From the NCBI RefSeq assembly GCF_024609765.1, contig NZ_JANFDG010000004.1, positions 1 through 64,000 of the forward strand: a stretch of 64,000 bases of DNA, read 5' to 3'. Position 1 is the stretch's first letter. Each line of letters begins with the position of its first letter. Source of the stretch: Shinella pollutisoli. Its GTDB lineage: Bacteria; Pseudomonadota; Alphaproteobacteria; Rhizobiales; Rhizobiaceae. This document shows, piece by piece, positions 42,593-50,816 of the stretch. Both the position numbers and the translations under genes were made by a program. The notes below the pieces were generated by a model. It did not search any database, was not told the origin of the DNA, and was given only the letters and a program-made list of their open reading frames with translations.

Positions 42593-44251
42593 TCACGCCG
42601 CCAGCGGGCGGCGCCACATGGCCACGCGGAACCGGCCGGCGACGAAGGCCGTGTCGGTCAGGCTGGCATTGCCGGCGGGATTGGCGCCGGTGACGTGGAA
42701 ATCGCTGAAGGCGGCGCTCTGGTTGACGTAGATGCCGCCGGTCAGGTTGACCGAGAGATTGACGCCGGCCGCCGCGAAGCGGTCGGCGGCGGCAAGGATC
42801 GCCGCCTCGTCGGTCTCGTAGAGGGCGGCGGTGATCGCGCCCTTCTCCTCGGCGAGCCGCGCCGCCCGCTCGACGCCGTCGCGCGCGTCGTCCACGGCGA
42901 CGACGAAGGCGATCGGGCCGAAGCGTTCCTCCTCGTGGGCGTCCGTCTCCGCCGCATCGACGGCGAGGATCAGCGGCGTCGCCGTGCGCGCGCCGTCGAG
43001 GCCCTCGACCGGGGCCGAGTCGCGCACCACGCGGCCGAGCGGGCGGGCGAGCGCGATGCGGGCGAGCGTCGCCGGATTGGCGATGGCGCCGCAGATGCCG
43101 GCCGCCCGCGCCGGATCGGTAAGCAGCGCGTCGACGGCCGCGGCGATGCCTGCGGCGACGTCGTCGAAGCTCTTGCGGCCCTCGTCCGTCTCGATGCCGC
43201 TGCGGGGGACGAAGATGTCCTGCGGGGCGGTGCACATCTGGCCGGAATAGAGCGAGAGCGAGAAGGCGATGTTGGCGCACATGCCGGCGAAGTCGCCGGT
43301 GGCGCCGATGACGATCGAATTGACGCCGGCCTCTTCCGTATAGGTTGCCGCGTCGCCGGCATTGGCGCGCACCCAGGCGCCGAAGGCGTTCGAGCCGGTA
43401 TAGTCGACGATGGCGACGGCCGGGTGGCGGACGAGCGTTTGCGTGATCTCCGCGCCGGGCGCGGCGGCGAGAAGCACGATATCGGCCGGGAAGCCTTCCT
43501 CGGCGAGCACCTGCCGGGCGACGGCGACGGTGAGCGCGAGCGGCAGGATCGCCGCCGGATGCGGCTTGACGACGACGGTGTTGCCGGTGGCGAGGCTGGC
43601 GAAGAGGCCCGGATAGCTGTTCCAGGTCGGGAAGGTGTTGCAGCCGATGACGAGCGCGACGCCGCGCGGGACGACGCGCCAGTGCTTCTCCAAGACGATC
43701 GGCGCCGCCTTGCCCTGCGGCTTCGTCCAGGTGGCGCCGGCGGGCGTGCGGGTCATCTCGGCATAGGCATAGGCGACGGCTTCGAGGCCCCGGTCCTGCG
43801 CATGCGGGCCGCCCGCCTGGAAGGCCATGGCGAAGGCCTGGCCGGTCGTGTGCATGACGGCATTCGCCATCTCGAAGCTCATGGCGTTGAGCCGGGCGAG
43901 GATTTCCAGGCAGATGCCGGTGCGCGTCTCGGGGGATGCTGCCGCCCAACGCGGGCCGGCGGCGGCGGAAGCGGCGACCAGCGTTTCGGCGGAGGCGGCG
44001 GGATAGGTGATGCCGAGGGCCGGGCCGTAGGGCGATACCTCCGCGCCGACCGTCGTCCCGGCCGGGTGGCCGGGAAGATCGAAGGCCTTGCCGAGCCGCG
44101 CCTCGTAGGCCGCAAGCCCGTCGTCCTTTGCCGTCTCGCCGTAGATCCTGCCGCTCGGCACTTCCGGATAGGCCGACCAGTAGCCGCGCGAGGCGGCCGC
44201 TTCGAGGGCGTTCTCCAGCGTCGCGCGATGGCGCTCGAACAATGCGGTCAT
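42593..44251 (-). CDS. paaN: Phenylacetate-degradation aldehyde dehydrogenase-like protein PaaN
   Basis: A 552-residue protein matching the paaN subfamily, distinct from PaaZ because it has no hydratase domain. It has CNTFPTWNSYPGLFASLATG, VVVKPHPAAILPLALTVAVA and the cysteine block SLSLYSGQMCTAPQDIFVPR. It is divergent from paaG, with a TetR-type operator in between. A PaaZ with both ring-opening and dehydrogenase domains is also present at 47.7 kb, so PaaN may act on a side product or the same semialdehyde. GGGAGGAACC precedes its ATG. Confidence 0.88.
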   Translation of the reverse strand: MTALFERHRATLENALEAAASRGYWSAYPEVPSGRIYGETAKDDGLAAYEARLGKAFDLPGHPAGTTVGAEVSPYGPALGITYPAASAETLVAASAAAGPRWAAASPETRTGICLEILARLNAMSFEMANAVMHTTGQAFAMAFQAGGPHAQDRGLEAVAYAYAEMTRTPAGATWTKPQGKAAPIVLEKHWRVVPRGVALVIGCNTFPTWNSYPGLFASLATGNTVVVKPHPAAILPLALTVAVARQVLAEEGFPADIVLLAAAPGAEITQTLVRHPAVAIVDYTGSNAFGAWVRANAGDAATYTEEAGVNSIVIGATGDFAGMCANIAFSLSLYSGQMCTAPQDIFVPRSGIETDEGRKSFDDVAAGIAAAVDALLTDPARAAGICGAIANPATLARIALARPLGRVVRDSAPVEGLDGARTATPLILAVDAAETDAHEEERFGPIAFVVAVDDARDGVERAARLAEEKGAITAALYETDEAAILAAADRFAAAGVNLSVNLTGGIYVNQSAAFSDFHVTGANPAGNASLTDTAFVAGRFRVAMWRRPLAA

Positions 44252-44284
44252 GTCGGTTCCTCCCGATCGATGCTTTTATAATTG

Positions 44285-44298
44285 ACTGACCGGTCGGT
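44285..44298. promoter_or_regulatory. PaaR-type TetR operator between paaN and paaG
   Basis: ACTGACCGGTCGGT contains the perfect palindrome GACCGGTC (44288-44295) and matches the second site ACCGACCGATCGGT near 55.83 kb in all but a few positions. It overlaps TTGACT (44283) of a plus-strand promoter and lies just upstream of TATAAA on the minus strand, so one bound repressor could close both directions. Confidence 0.7.
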
Positions 44299-44352
44299 TT
44301 ATGCAAGAGTTTTTTTTAAGGTCGCCATCGGGAAGGCGATCAGGGAGGATAC

Positions 44353-45141
44353 ATGCAGGATTCCGAAACCGTTCTGTCGGCGCTCGCCGACGGCGTTCTC
44401 AGCCTCACGCTGAACCGCCCGGACAAGCTCAACGCCTTCAACGACGAGATGCACCGCGCGCTGCGCGCCGGCTTCGAGTGGGCGCATGCGGACGAAAGCG
44501 TGCGCGCGGTGCTGCTGACGGGCGCCGGCCGCGGCTTCTCCGCCGGCCAGGACCTCGGCGACCGCGATCCCCGCAAGGGCGTGCCGGACCTCGGCCACAC
44601 GATCGAGACCTTCTACAACCCGCTGCTGCGGCTGATCCGCTCTCTGGAGAAGCCGGTCGTCTGCGCCGTCAACGGCGTCGCCGCAGGCGCCGGCGCCAAC
44701 ATCGCCTTTGCCTGCGACATCACGCTCGCCGCCCGTTCCGCCCGCTTCATCCAGGCCTTCGCCAGGATCGGGCTGGTGCCCGATTCCGGCGGCACCTGGA
44801 GCCTGCCGCGCCTCATCGGCGAGGCGCGCGCCAAGGCGCTGGCGCTGACCGCCGAGCCGCTTCCCGCCGAGACCGCCGCCGACTGGGGCCTGATCTGGCG
44901 CGCCGTCGACGACGACCGGCTGCAGGAGGAGGCGGGCGCGCTTGCCCGCCGGCTCGCGGCCGGCCCGACCAGGGGCCTCGGCATGACCAAGCAGGCGATA
45001 CAGGCCGCCGCCACCAACTCGCTCGACCAGCAGCTCGACCTCGAACGCGACCTGCAGCGCGCGGCCGGCCGGAGCGCCGACTACGCCGAGGGCGTCGTCG
45101 CCTTCCTGGAGAAGCGCAAGCCGGAGTTTACGGGCCGATGA
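44353..45141 (+). CDS. paaG: 1,2-epoxyphenylacetyl-CoA isomerase PaaG
   Basis: Crotonase-family enzyme, 262 residues like E. coli PaaG and close to it throughout. It converts ring-1,2-epoxyphenylacetyl-CoA to oxepin-CoA, and may also isomerise dehydroadipyl-CoA. Oxyanion-hole segments are AGRGFSAGQDLGDRDP and CAVNGVAAGAGANIAFACDI, and the catalytic Asp is in GLVPDSGGTWSLPRLIGEAR. The C-terminus LDQQLDLERDLQRAAGRSAD is a strong PaaG block. GGGAGGATAC precedes the ATG, and the stop overlaps the paaI start by four bases. Confidence 0.95.
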   Translation: MQDSETVLSALADGVLSLTLNRPDKLNAFNDEMHRALRAGFEWAHADESVRAVLLTGAGRGFSAGQDLGDRDPRKGVPDLGHTIETFYNPLLRLIRSLEKPVVCAVNGVAAGAGANIAFACDITLAARSARFIQAFARIGLVPDSGGTWSLPRLIGEARAKALALTAEPLPAETAADWGLIWRAVDDDRLQEEAGALARRLAAGPTRGLGMTKQAIQAAATNSLDQQLDLERDLQRAAGRSADYAEGVVAFLEKRKPEFTGR

Positions 45142-45581
45142 ACGACGTCGCACGCCTTTCCCCGCAGGAGCTCGCCGAAGCCTGCGCGAAATCGATGTGG
45201 GCGGACGACAACGCCACCCGCCACCTCGGCATGGAGCTCGTCTCCGTCGCCCCCGGCGAGGCGACGCTCGCCATGACCGTCACCGACATCATGACCAACG
45301 GCCACGGCACCTGCCACGGCGGCTACATCTTCACGCTCGCCGATTCCGCCTTCGCCTTCGCCTGCAACAGCTACAACCAGCGCACCGTCGCCCAGCACTG
45401 CTCGATCACCTACATCGCACCGGTGTTCCGCGGCGACCGGCTGACGGCCACGGCGCGGGAGGTTTCGCGGCGCGGGCGCGGCGGCATCTACGACATCCGC
45501 ATCGTCAACCAGGAGGGCGATCCCGTCGCGGAGTTCCGCGGCCACGCGCGGACGGTCAAGGGCACCCATCTGCCGGACTGA
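45138..45581 (+). CDS. paaI: Phenylacetyl-CoA pathway thioesterase PaaI
   Basis: Hotdog-fold thioesterase, 147 residues. The active-site block is NGHGTCHGGYIFTLADSAFA, nearly identical to E. coli PaaI, followed by FACNSYNQRTVAQHCSITYI. It releases CoA from dead-end hydroxyphenylacetyl-CoA or ring-hydroxylated intermediates to keep the pathway clear. ATGA overlap with paaG shows tight coupling. Confidence 0.94.
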   Translation: MNDVARLSPQELAEACAKSMWADDNATRHLGMELVSVAPGEATLAMTVTDIMTNGHGTCHGGYIFTLADSAFAFACNSYNQRTVAQHCSITYIAPVFRGDRLTATAREVSRRGRGGIYDIRIVNQEGDPVAEFRGHARTVKGTHLPD

Positions 45582-45615
45582 GGCCGGCGCATACGCATTC
45601 CCGGAGGAGACAACC

Positions 45616-46926
45616 ATGGAAGACCTTTCCCCCCGCCCCGGCGACCTCGAAGCGATCGAGACGGCCTCGCGCGACGAGATTTCCGCAGTCCAGCTTGAAC
45701 GCATGAAATGGTCCCTGACCCATGCCTACGAGAATTCTCCCTTCTACCGGCAGCGCTTCGACGAGGCCGGCGTCCATCCCTCCGACCTGAAGACGCTCGC
45801 CGACCTCGCGAAATTCCCCTTCACCACCAAGAGGGACCTGCGCGACACCTATCCTTTCGGCATGTTCGCCGTGCCGCGCGAAAAACTGGCGCGCATCCAC
45901 GCCTCCTCCGGTACCACCGGCAAGCCGACCGTCGTCGGCTATACGCAGAAGGACATCGACACCTGGGCGACGGTGGTGGCGCGCTCGATCCGCGCCTCGG
46001 GCGGGCGGGCCGGCGACATCGTCCACGTCGCCTACGGCTACGGCCTCTTCACCGGCGGGCTCGGCGCGCACTACGGCGCGGAGAAGCTCGGCTGCACCGT
46101 CGTGCCGATCTCTGGCGGCATGACCGAGCGCCAGGTGACGCTGATGCAGGACTTCAAGCCGCGCATCATCATGGTCACGCCCTCCTACATGCTCTCCATC
46201 CTCGACGAGTTCCGCCGCCAGGGCGTCGACCCGCGCGAAAGCTCGCTTGCCGTCGGCATCTTCGGCGCCGAGCCCTGGACGAACGCCATGCGCGAGGAGA
46301 TCGAGCAGTCCTTCGACATGCACGCCGTCGACATCTACGGCCTCTCCGAAGTGATGGGGCCGGGGGTCGCCAACGAATGCGTCGAGACCAAGGACGGGCT
46401 GCACATCTGGGAGGATCATTTCTATCCCGAGATCATCGACCCGGAGACGGGCGCGGTGCTGCCGGACGGCGAGATCGGCGAGCTGGTCTTCACCACGCTC
46501 ACCAAGGAGGGCCTGCCGATCATCCGCTACCGCACGCGCGACCTGACGCGGCTCCTCCCCGGCACCGCGCGCTCGATGCGGCGCATGGAGAAGGTGACGG
46601 GCCGCTCCGACGACATGATCATCCTGCGCGGCGTCAACGTCTTCCCGACGCAGATCGAGGAGCAGATCCTGAAATGCCGCGGCCTTGCGCCGCATTTCCA
46701 GATCGAGCTCACCCGCGCGGGCCGTATGGACAACATGACCGTCCATGTCGAATGTACGGTCGAGGCCGCCGGCGAGGAGGCACGCGCCGGATCGGCGAAG
46801 GAGCTCGCCCATCACATCAAGAGCGTGATCGGCGTCTCCACCAGGGTCGCCGTGCACGATCCGGGCGGCGTGGCGCGCTCGGAAGGCAAGGCCAAGCGGG
46901 TGGTCGACAACCGCCCGAAAGAGTAA
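45616..46926 (+). CDS. paaK: Phenylacetate-CoA ligase PaaK
   Basis: Activates phenylacetate to phenylacetyl-CoA with ATP, the entry step. It has 436 residues, as usual. The adenylate-forming P-loop is IHASSGTTGKPTVVGYTQKD. Further PaaK blocks are YGYGLFTGGLGAHYGAEKLG, VDIYGLSEVMGPGVANECVE and YRTRDLTRLLPG, with the C-terminal hinge GRSDDMIILRGVNVFPTQIE. CGGAGGAGAC precedes the ATG. It sits in a plus-strand operon paaG-paaI-paaK with the regulator downstream. Confidence 0.96.
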   Translation: MEDLSPRPGDLEAIETASRDEISAVQLERMKWSLTHAYENSPFYRQRFDEAGVHPSDLKTLADLAKFPFTTKRDLRDTYPFGMFAVPREKLARIHASSGTTGKPTVVGYTQKDIDTWATVVARSIRASGGRAGDIVHVAYGYGLFTGGLGAHYGAEKLGCTVVPISGGMTERQVTLMQDFKPRIIMVTPSYMLSILDEFRRQGVDPRESSLAVGIFGAEPWTNAMREEIEQSFDMHAVDIYGLSEVMGPGVANECVETKDGLHIWEDHFYPEIIDPETGAVLPDGEIGELVFTTLTKEGLPIIRYRTRDLTRLLPGTARSMRRMEKVTGRSDDMIILRGVNVFPTQIEEQILKCRGLAPHFQIELTRAGRMDNMTVHVECTVEAAGEEARAGSAKELAHHIKSVIGVSTRVAVHDPGGVARSEGKAKRVVDNRPKE

Positions 46927-46996
46927 GAGACAAGTCCGGCACCGGCCTGACCGCGTAGGAAAGGCCGGGCCGCGGGAACGAGCAGGGCAGGACCAC

Positions 46997-47593
46997 ATGG
47001 CACGCACGCGCGCAGTCGATTTCGAGGAGAAGCAGCGTGGCATTCTTTCGAGTGCCGCGACGGTGTTCGCCGAGATGGGCATGGAGAAGGCCTCCATGGC
47101 GATGATCGCCTCGCACAGCGGCGTCTCCAAGGCCCTGCTCTACCATTACTATCCGAGCAAGGACGCGCTGATCTTCGATATCGTGCGCACGCATCTTTCA
47201 GAACTGGAGGCGGCGATCGAGGCGGCCGACCGCACCGACGTCGCGCCGCAGGAGCGGCTGCGCCTGCTCGTCAAGGCGGTGCTGAAGAATTACGAGGGCG
47301 CCGACAACGAGCACAAGGTGCAGCTCAACGGCACCAGCGCGCTCTCGCCCGAGCAACTCGCCGAGCTGCAGGCGATCGAGCGGCGCATCGTCAAGCGCTT
47401 CTCCGGCGTCATCCGCGACATCAACCCGGAGCTGAACAAGGAGCGGCCGCTGCTGATGCCCGTCACCATGTCGCTCTTCGGCATGATGAACTGGGTCTAC
47501 ATGTGGTTCCGCCCCGACGGCCCGATCACCCGCGACGAATATGCCGACATCGCCACCACGCTGATCCTGGAGGGTGTGAAGGCGGTGAGGTAG
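46997..47593 (+). CDS. paaR: TetR-family regulator, probable PaaR
   Basis: A 198-residue TetR protein. The N-terminal HTH is MIASHSGVSKALLYHYYPSK, and the C-terminal ligand domain has NGTSALSPEQLAELQAIERR. It lies downstream of paaK and next to paaZ, as PaaR does in many proteobacteria. TetR-type palindromes at 44285-44298 and 55822-55835 are the likely targets, and phenylacetyl-CoA the likely effector; both are inferred from the family and position. Confidence 0.85.
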   Translation: MARTRAVDFEEKQRGILSSAATVFAEMGMEKASMAMIASHSGVSKALLYHYYPSKDALIFDIVRTHLSELEAAIEAADRTDVAPQERLRLLVKAVLKNYEGADNEHKVQLNGTSALSPEQLAELQAIERRIVKRFSGVIRDINPELNKERPLLMPVTMSLFGMMNWVYMWFRPDGPITRDEYADIATTLILEGVKAVR

Positions 47594-47601
47594 GGCTACG
47601 G

Positions 47602-47720
47602 CCCCCTCATCCGCCCTTCGGGCACCTTCTCCCCGAGGGGAGAAGGGGATTGTGCCGCGACGTCTCGTTTCTCCTTCTCCCCAGCGGGGAGAAGGTGCCC
47701 GAAGGGCCGGATGAGGGGGC
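47602..47720. repeat. GC-rich palindromic repeat, family A
   Basis: Copy between convergent paaR and paaZ, built from two inverted halves, CCCTCATCCGCCCTTCGGG and CCCGAAGGGCCGGATGAGGG, each with a CTTCTCCCC/GGGGAGAAG palindrome. It may end transcripts from both sides. Confidence 0.85.
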
Positions 47721-47733
47721 GGCAACTGCAACC

Positions 47734-49791
47734 TCACCCCTTCGTCTTCGCCACCATCGTCAGCACGTCGTACTGCGCGACCGTCGCGCCGTGCTGGTTC
47801 GTCACGTTGCAATCCCAGCGCACCTCGCCGTGCTCGGCATTGGCGCGCGGATTGATCTCTTTGCAGGTGAGCGTGACGCCGAGCGTGTCGCCCGGATTGA
47901 CGGGGGTGAGGAAGCGCAGGTTGTCGACGCCGTAATTGGCGAGCACCGGACCCGGTGCCGGATCGACGAAGAGGCCGGCGGCAAAGGAGACGATGAGATA
48001 GCCGTGCGCCACCCGCCCGTCGAAGAACGGGTTGGCCTTCGCCGCCGCCTCGTCCATGTGGGCGTAGAAGGTGTCGCCGGTGAAATGCGCGAAATGCTCG
48101 ATGTCCTCCAGCGTCACCGTGCGCGTCGCGGTGACGAGCTGGTCGCCGATCCTGAGTTCCGCGAGCGACTTGCGGAAGGGATGCTCGCCGTCGAGGCGCA
48201 CCTCGGCCCCAGGCACCCAGCGGCCGGTGACGGCGGAAAGCAGCGTCGGCGCGCCCTGTACGGCGGTGCGCTGCATGTAGTGTTTCACCCCGCGCATGCC
48301 GCCGAGCTCCTCGCCGCCGCCGGCCCGGCCGGGGCCGCCGTGGACGAGGACGGGCAGCGGCGAGCCGTGGCCGGTGGAGCTTTTCGCGCTCGCCCGGTTG
48401 CCGATCATCACCCGGCCGTGGAAGGGGGCAAGCCCGAGCACGACCTCCTCGGCGAAACCCGGATCGTTGGTGAAGACCGAGGCGACGAGGCTGCCCTTGC
48501 CGCGCCGGGCGAGATCGACCGCCTCCTCCGCCGTGTCGTAGGGCATGACGGTCGAGACCGGGCCGAAGGCCTCCACGTCGTGCACGGCGCGGGCGGCAGC
48601 CGGCCGGTCGCAATAGAGCAGCACCGGATTGAGGAAGGCGCCGGCCATGGCGTCGCCCGAGACGACCGAGGGATTGTCCGGGTCGCCGGCGACGATCTCG
48701 GCGTCGGCGGAAAGATCGCGGATGCGGGCGCGGACCTCCTCGCGCTGGTCGAGGCTGGCGAGCGGGCCCATGCGGACCGCCTCGTCGGCCGGGTTGCCGA
48801 TGGCCGTTTTGCCGAGCCGGTCGCGCAGGCCTGCGATCAGCGCCTCGCTGCAGGACCGCGGGGCGATGACGCGGCGGATGGCGGTGCATTTCTGCCCGGC
48901 CTTGGCCGTCATCTCGCGGGCGACCTCGCGGACGAACAGGTCGAACTCCTCCGTGCCGGGGGCGGCGTCGAGGCCGAGCACGGCGGCGTTCAGGCTGTCG
49001 GCCTCCATGGTGAAGCGCACGGAATTGTCGACGATGGCGCGGTGCGTCTTCAGCTTGCGGCCGGTCGCGGCGGAACCGGTGAAGGTGACGGCGTCCTGGC
49101 CCTCGACATGGTCGAGCAGGTCGCCGACCGAGCCGCAGACGAGCTGCAGCGCCCCCTCCGGCAGGATGCCGGTCTCGACGATGCGGCGCACCATCAGCTC
49201 GGTGAGATAGGCGGTCTGGCTCGCCGGCTTGACGACGGTGGGAACGCCGGCGAGCAGCGTCGGGGCGATCTTCTCCAGCATGCCCCAGCAGGGGAAGTTG
49301 AAGGCGTTGATATGGACGGCGACGCCCTGCAGGGGGCTGAGGATATGCCGGGCGGAGAAGCTGCCGTCCTTGGAGAGGGTTTCCACCTCGCCGTCGAGCA
49401 GCACGCGGGTGTTCGGCAGCTCGCGCCGGCCCTTGGAGGCGTAGGAGAGCAGCGTGCCGATGCCGCCCTCGATGTCGATCCAGCTGTCGGCGCGGGTGGC
49501 GCCGGTGGCGGTGGAGAGCGCGTAGAACTCCTCCTTCCGCTCCATCAGCGCCTGGCCGAGCGCCTTCAGCATGGCCGCGCGCTCGTGGAAGGAGAGACGG
49601 CGCAGCGCCGGGCCGGCTTTCTCGCGGCCGTAGGCGAGCACGGCCTTGAAGTCGATGCCGGTCGAATCGATGAAGGCGACCGGCGCGCCCGTCGCCGCGT
49701 CGAGCAGCGGCACGCCGTCCTTCGCGCCCGCCACCCACCGGCCGCAGACATAGCTTTCGAGCCGGCGCGGCCGGTTTGCCATGACGTTCAT
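47734..49791 (-). CDS. paaZ: Oxepin-CoA hydrolase / 3-oxo-5,6-dehydrosuberyl-CoA semialdehyde dehydrogenase PaaZ
   Basis: Bifunctional ring-opening enzyme, 685 residues (E. coli PaaZ 681). The N-terminal aldehyde dehydrogenase has the general base in FTMEADSLNAAV and the catalytic cysteine in KAGQKCTAIRRVIAP. The C-terminal MaoC-type hydratase has its Asp and His in HFTGDTFYAHMDEAAAKANP and FFDGRVAHGYLIVSFAAGLF. The start at MNVMANRP follows GGAAGGA; an ATG nine bases in is possible. It is the last gene of the paaXJABCDE-paaZ strand block. Confidence 0.95.
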   Translation of the reverse strand: MNVMANRPRRLESYVCGRWVAGAKDGVPLLDAATGAPVAFIDSTGIDFKAVLAYGREKAGPALRRLSFHERAAMLKALGQALMERKEEFYALSTATGATRADSWIDIEGGIGTLLSYASKGRRELPNTRVLLDGEVETLSKDGSFSARHILSPLQGVAVHINAFNFPCWGMLEKIAPTLLAGVPTVVKPASQTAYLTELMVRRIVETGILPEGALQLVCGSVGDLLDHVEGQDAVTFTGSAATGRKLKTHRAIVDNSVRFTMEADSLNAAVLGLDAAPGTEEFDLFVREVAREMTAKAGQKCTAIRRVIAPRSCSEALIAGLRDRLGKTAIGNPADEAVRMGPLASLDQREEVRARIRDLSADAEIVAGDPDNPSVVSGDAMAGAFLNPVLLYCDRPAAARAVHDVEAFGPVSTVMPYDTAEEAVDLARRGKGSLVASVFTNDPGFAEEVVLGLAPFHGRVMIGNRASAKSSTGHGSPLPVLVHGGPGRAGGGEELGGMRGVKHYMQRTAVQGAPTLLSAVTGRWVPGAEVRLDGEHPFRKSLAELRIGDQLVTATRTVTLEDIEHFAHFTGDTFYAHMDEAAAKANPFFDGRVAHGYLIVSFAAGLFVDPAPGPVLANYGVDNLRFLTPVNPGDTLGVTLTCKEINPRANAEHGEVRWDCNVTNQHGATVAQYDVLTMVAKTKG

Positions 49792-49821
49792 CTTGCTAAT
49801 CCTTCCGTCTTGTCTTTCTTG

Positions 49822-49932
49822 CCCCTTCTCCGGGGAGAAGGTCGTGGCAGCGGGCGCCGCAGGCGAAGTATCGTGCGTTCCGCCCCCCTCATCCGGCCCT
49901 TCGGGCCACCTTCTCCCCGCCGGGGAGAAGGG
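49822..49932. repeat. GC-rich palindromic repeat, family A
   Basis: Short variant with a truncated first palindrome (CTTCTCCGGGGAGAAGG) and a normal second one; lies inside the paa operon between the PaaC-like gene and paaZ. Confidence 0.85.
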
Positions 49933-49943
49933 GAGGAAGCGGC

Positions 49944-50699
49944 TCAGTTCAGATCCAGCGCGGAAAGCTCCGCATCGACCGCCGCCCGCCATTCGGCAAG
50001 CAGGGTCTCGTTGGGCGTATGCCTGAGCCCGAAGCGCGACAGCGTCGTGAAGCGGACGGAGCCCGAATGGCCGAAACTCTCGGCGACGCGCGGATACCAG
50101 TAGGCGACAGCCGCTTTCGCCTTCGCGCGGCCCTCGGTGTCGGCGGCGATGCGGGCGAGGCCGGCGGCGCCGAGCTCGGCGTGCCGCGTCTCGCGCGGCA
50201 GGATCGCGCGGAAAACCTCGGCGAGCGGCTGGTAGGAGACGCGCGACAGTTCCTTGAGCTGCACGGTGCCGGCGCGGCCCATCAGCACGTTCATGACGAC
50301 GGCGTCCACCCAGCCTTCGAGCGGATAGTGGAAGACGGAGAGGCGCATGTCGCCGCCCTGCCGGGTCGCGCCGATCTCGGCCTCGCGGGCGAGGCGCGCC
50401 GCCCAGGGATGGTGCGCGGCATAGCGGCCGCCGTCGGCGCCGAAGCTCTCCATCACTTTCAGCACCTGGCCGGCATGGTCGGTCTTCTCCAGCACGATGC
50501 GGGCGGCGGAGATGCGCTCCTGGATGCCGGGCGCGTCGTTGATCGTGTCGGCGAAGCCGGCGGAGCCGGCAAGCTCGCTGTCGACGAAGCTCGCCATCAG
50601 GCGGAGCAGCTCGCCGCGATAGCGCGGCGGCACGTTGGCCGGCGACGTGAGCACGCCGCCCTGCGCCAGGTAGTCCTCGATCGGCATCGTGTCGGTCAT
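49944..50699 (-). CDS. Extra PaaA/PaaC-family protein of unknown role
   Basis: A 251-residue ferritin-like helical protein of the PaaA/PaaC family, additional to the standard PaaA and PaaC. It has helix blocks FVDSELAGSAGFADTIND, IVLEKTDHAGQVLKVMESFG, WVDAVVMNVLM and ILPRETRHAELG. In PaaA the second block reads DEAGH, giving an ExxH diiron pair; here EKTDH puts a lysine at that glutamate position, while the second ExxH (ETRH) is kept. The diiron site may therefore be absent or altered. It lies between paaE and paaZ in the operon. A structural, regulatory or alternative-oxygenase role is open. Confidence 0.78.
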   Translation of the reverse strand: MTDTMPIEDYLAQGGVLTSPANVPPRYRGELLRLMASFVDSELAGSAGFADTINDAPGIQERISAARIVLEKTDHAGQVLKVMESFGADGGRYAAHHPWAARLAREAEIGATRQGGDMRLSVFHYPLEGWVDAVVMNVLMGRAGTVQLKELSRVSYQPLAEVFRAILPRETRHAELGAAGLARIAADTEGRAKAKAAVAYWYPRVAESFGHSGSVRFTTLSRFGLRHTPNETLLAEWRAAVDAELSALDLN

Positions 50700-50702
50700 G
50701 GA

Positions 50703-50816
50703 ATCTTCCCTCTAGAAGCAATTCCAGCAAAAGTGCGAAGCGGTTTTGCGTCCGGAATTGCGTAAAAACAAAGAGATAGAGTGTTTTCGCTTTTCGGAGA
50801 AAAGCGGAAATGCTCT
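50703..50816. repeat. Small palindromic repeat, family C, copy 1
   Basis: On the minus strand GCATTTCCGCTTTTCTCCG and AAAAGCGAAAACACTC form a stem-loop followed by CTCTTTGTTTTT. A second hairpin follows, GCAATTCC...GGAATTGC with AAAACCGCTTCGCACTTTT. Its less GC-rich composition and its recurrence in part at 60290-60336 mark it as a dispersed element. The CTTTGTTTTT tract could attenuate transcription after paaE. Confidence 0.65.

Noticed and set aside
6577-49932. Family A repeats as a CRISPR array or insertion sequence
   Set aside because: Copies are dispersed, palindromic and without regular spacers, cas genes or transposase. They fit intergenic mosaic repeats.
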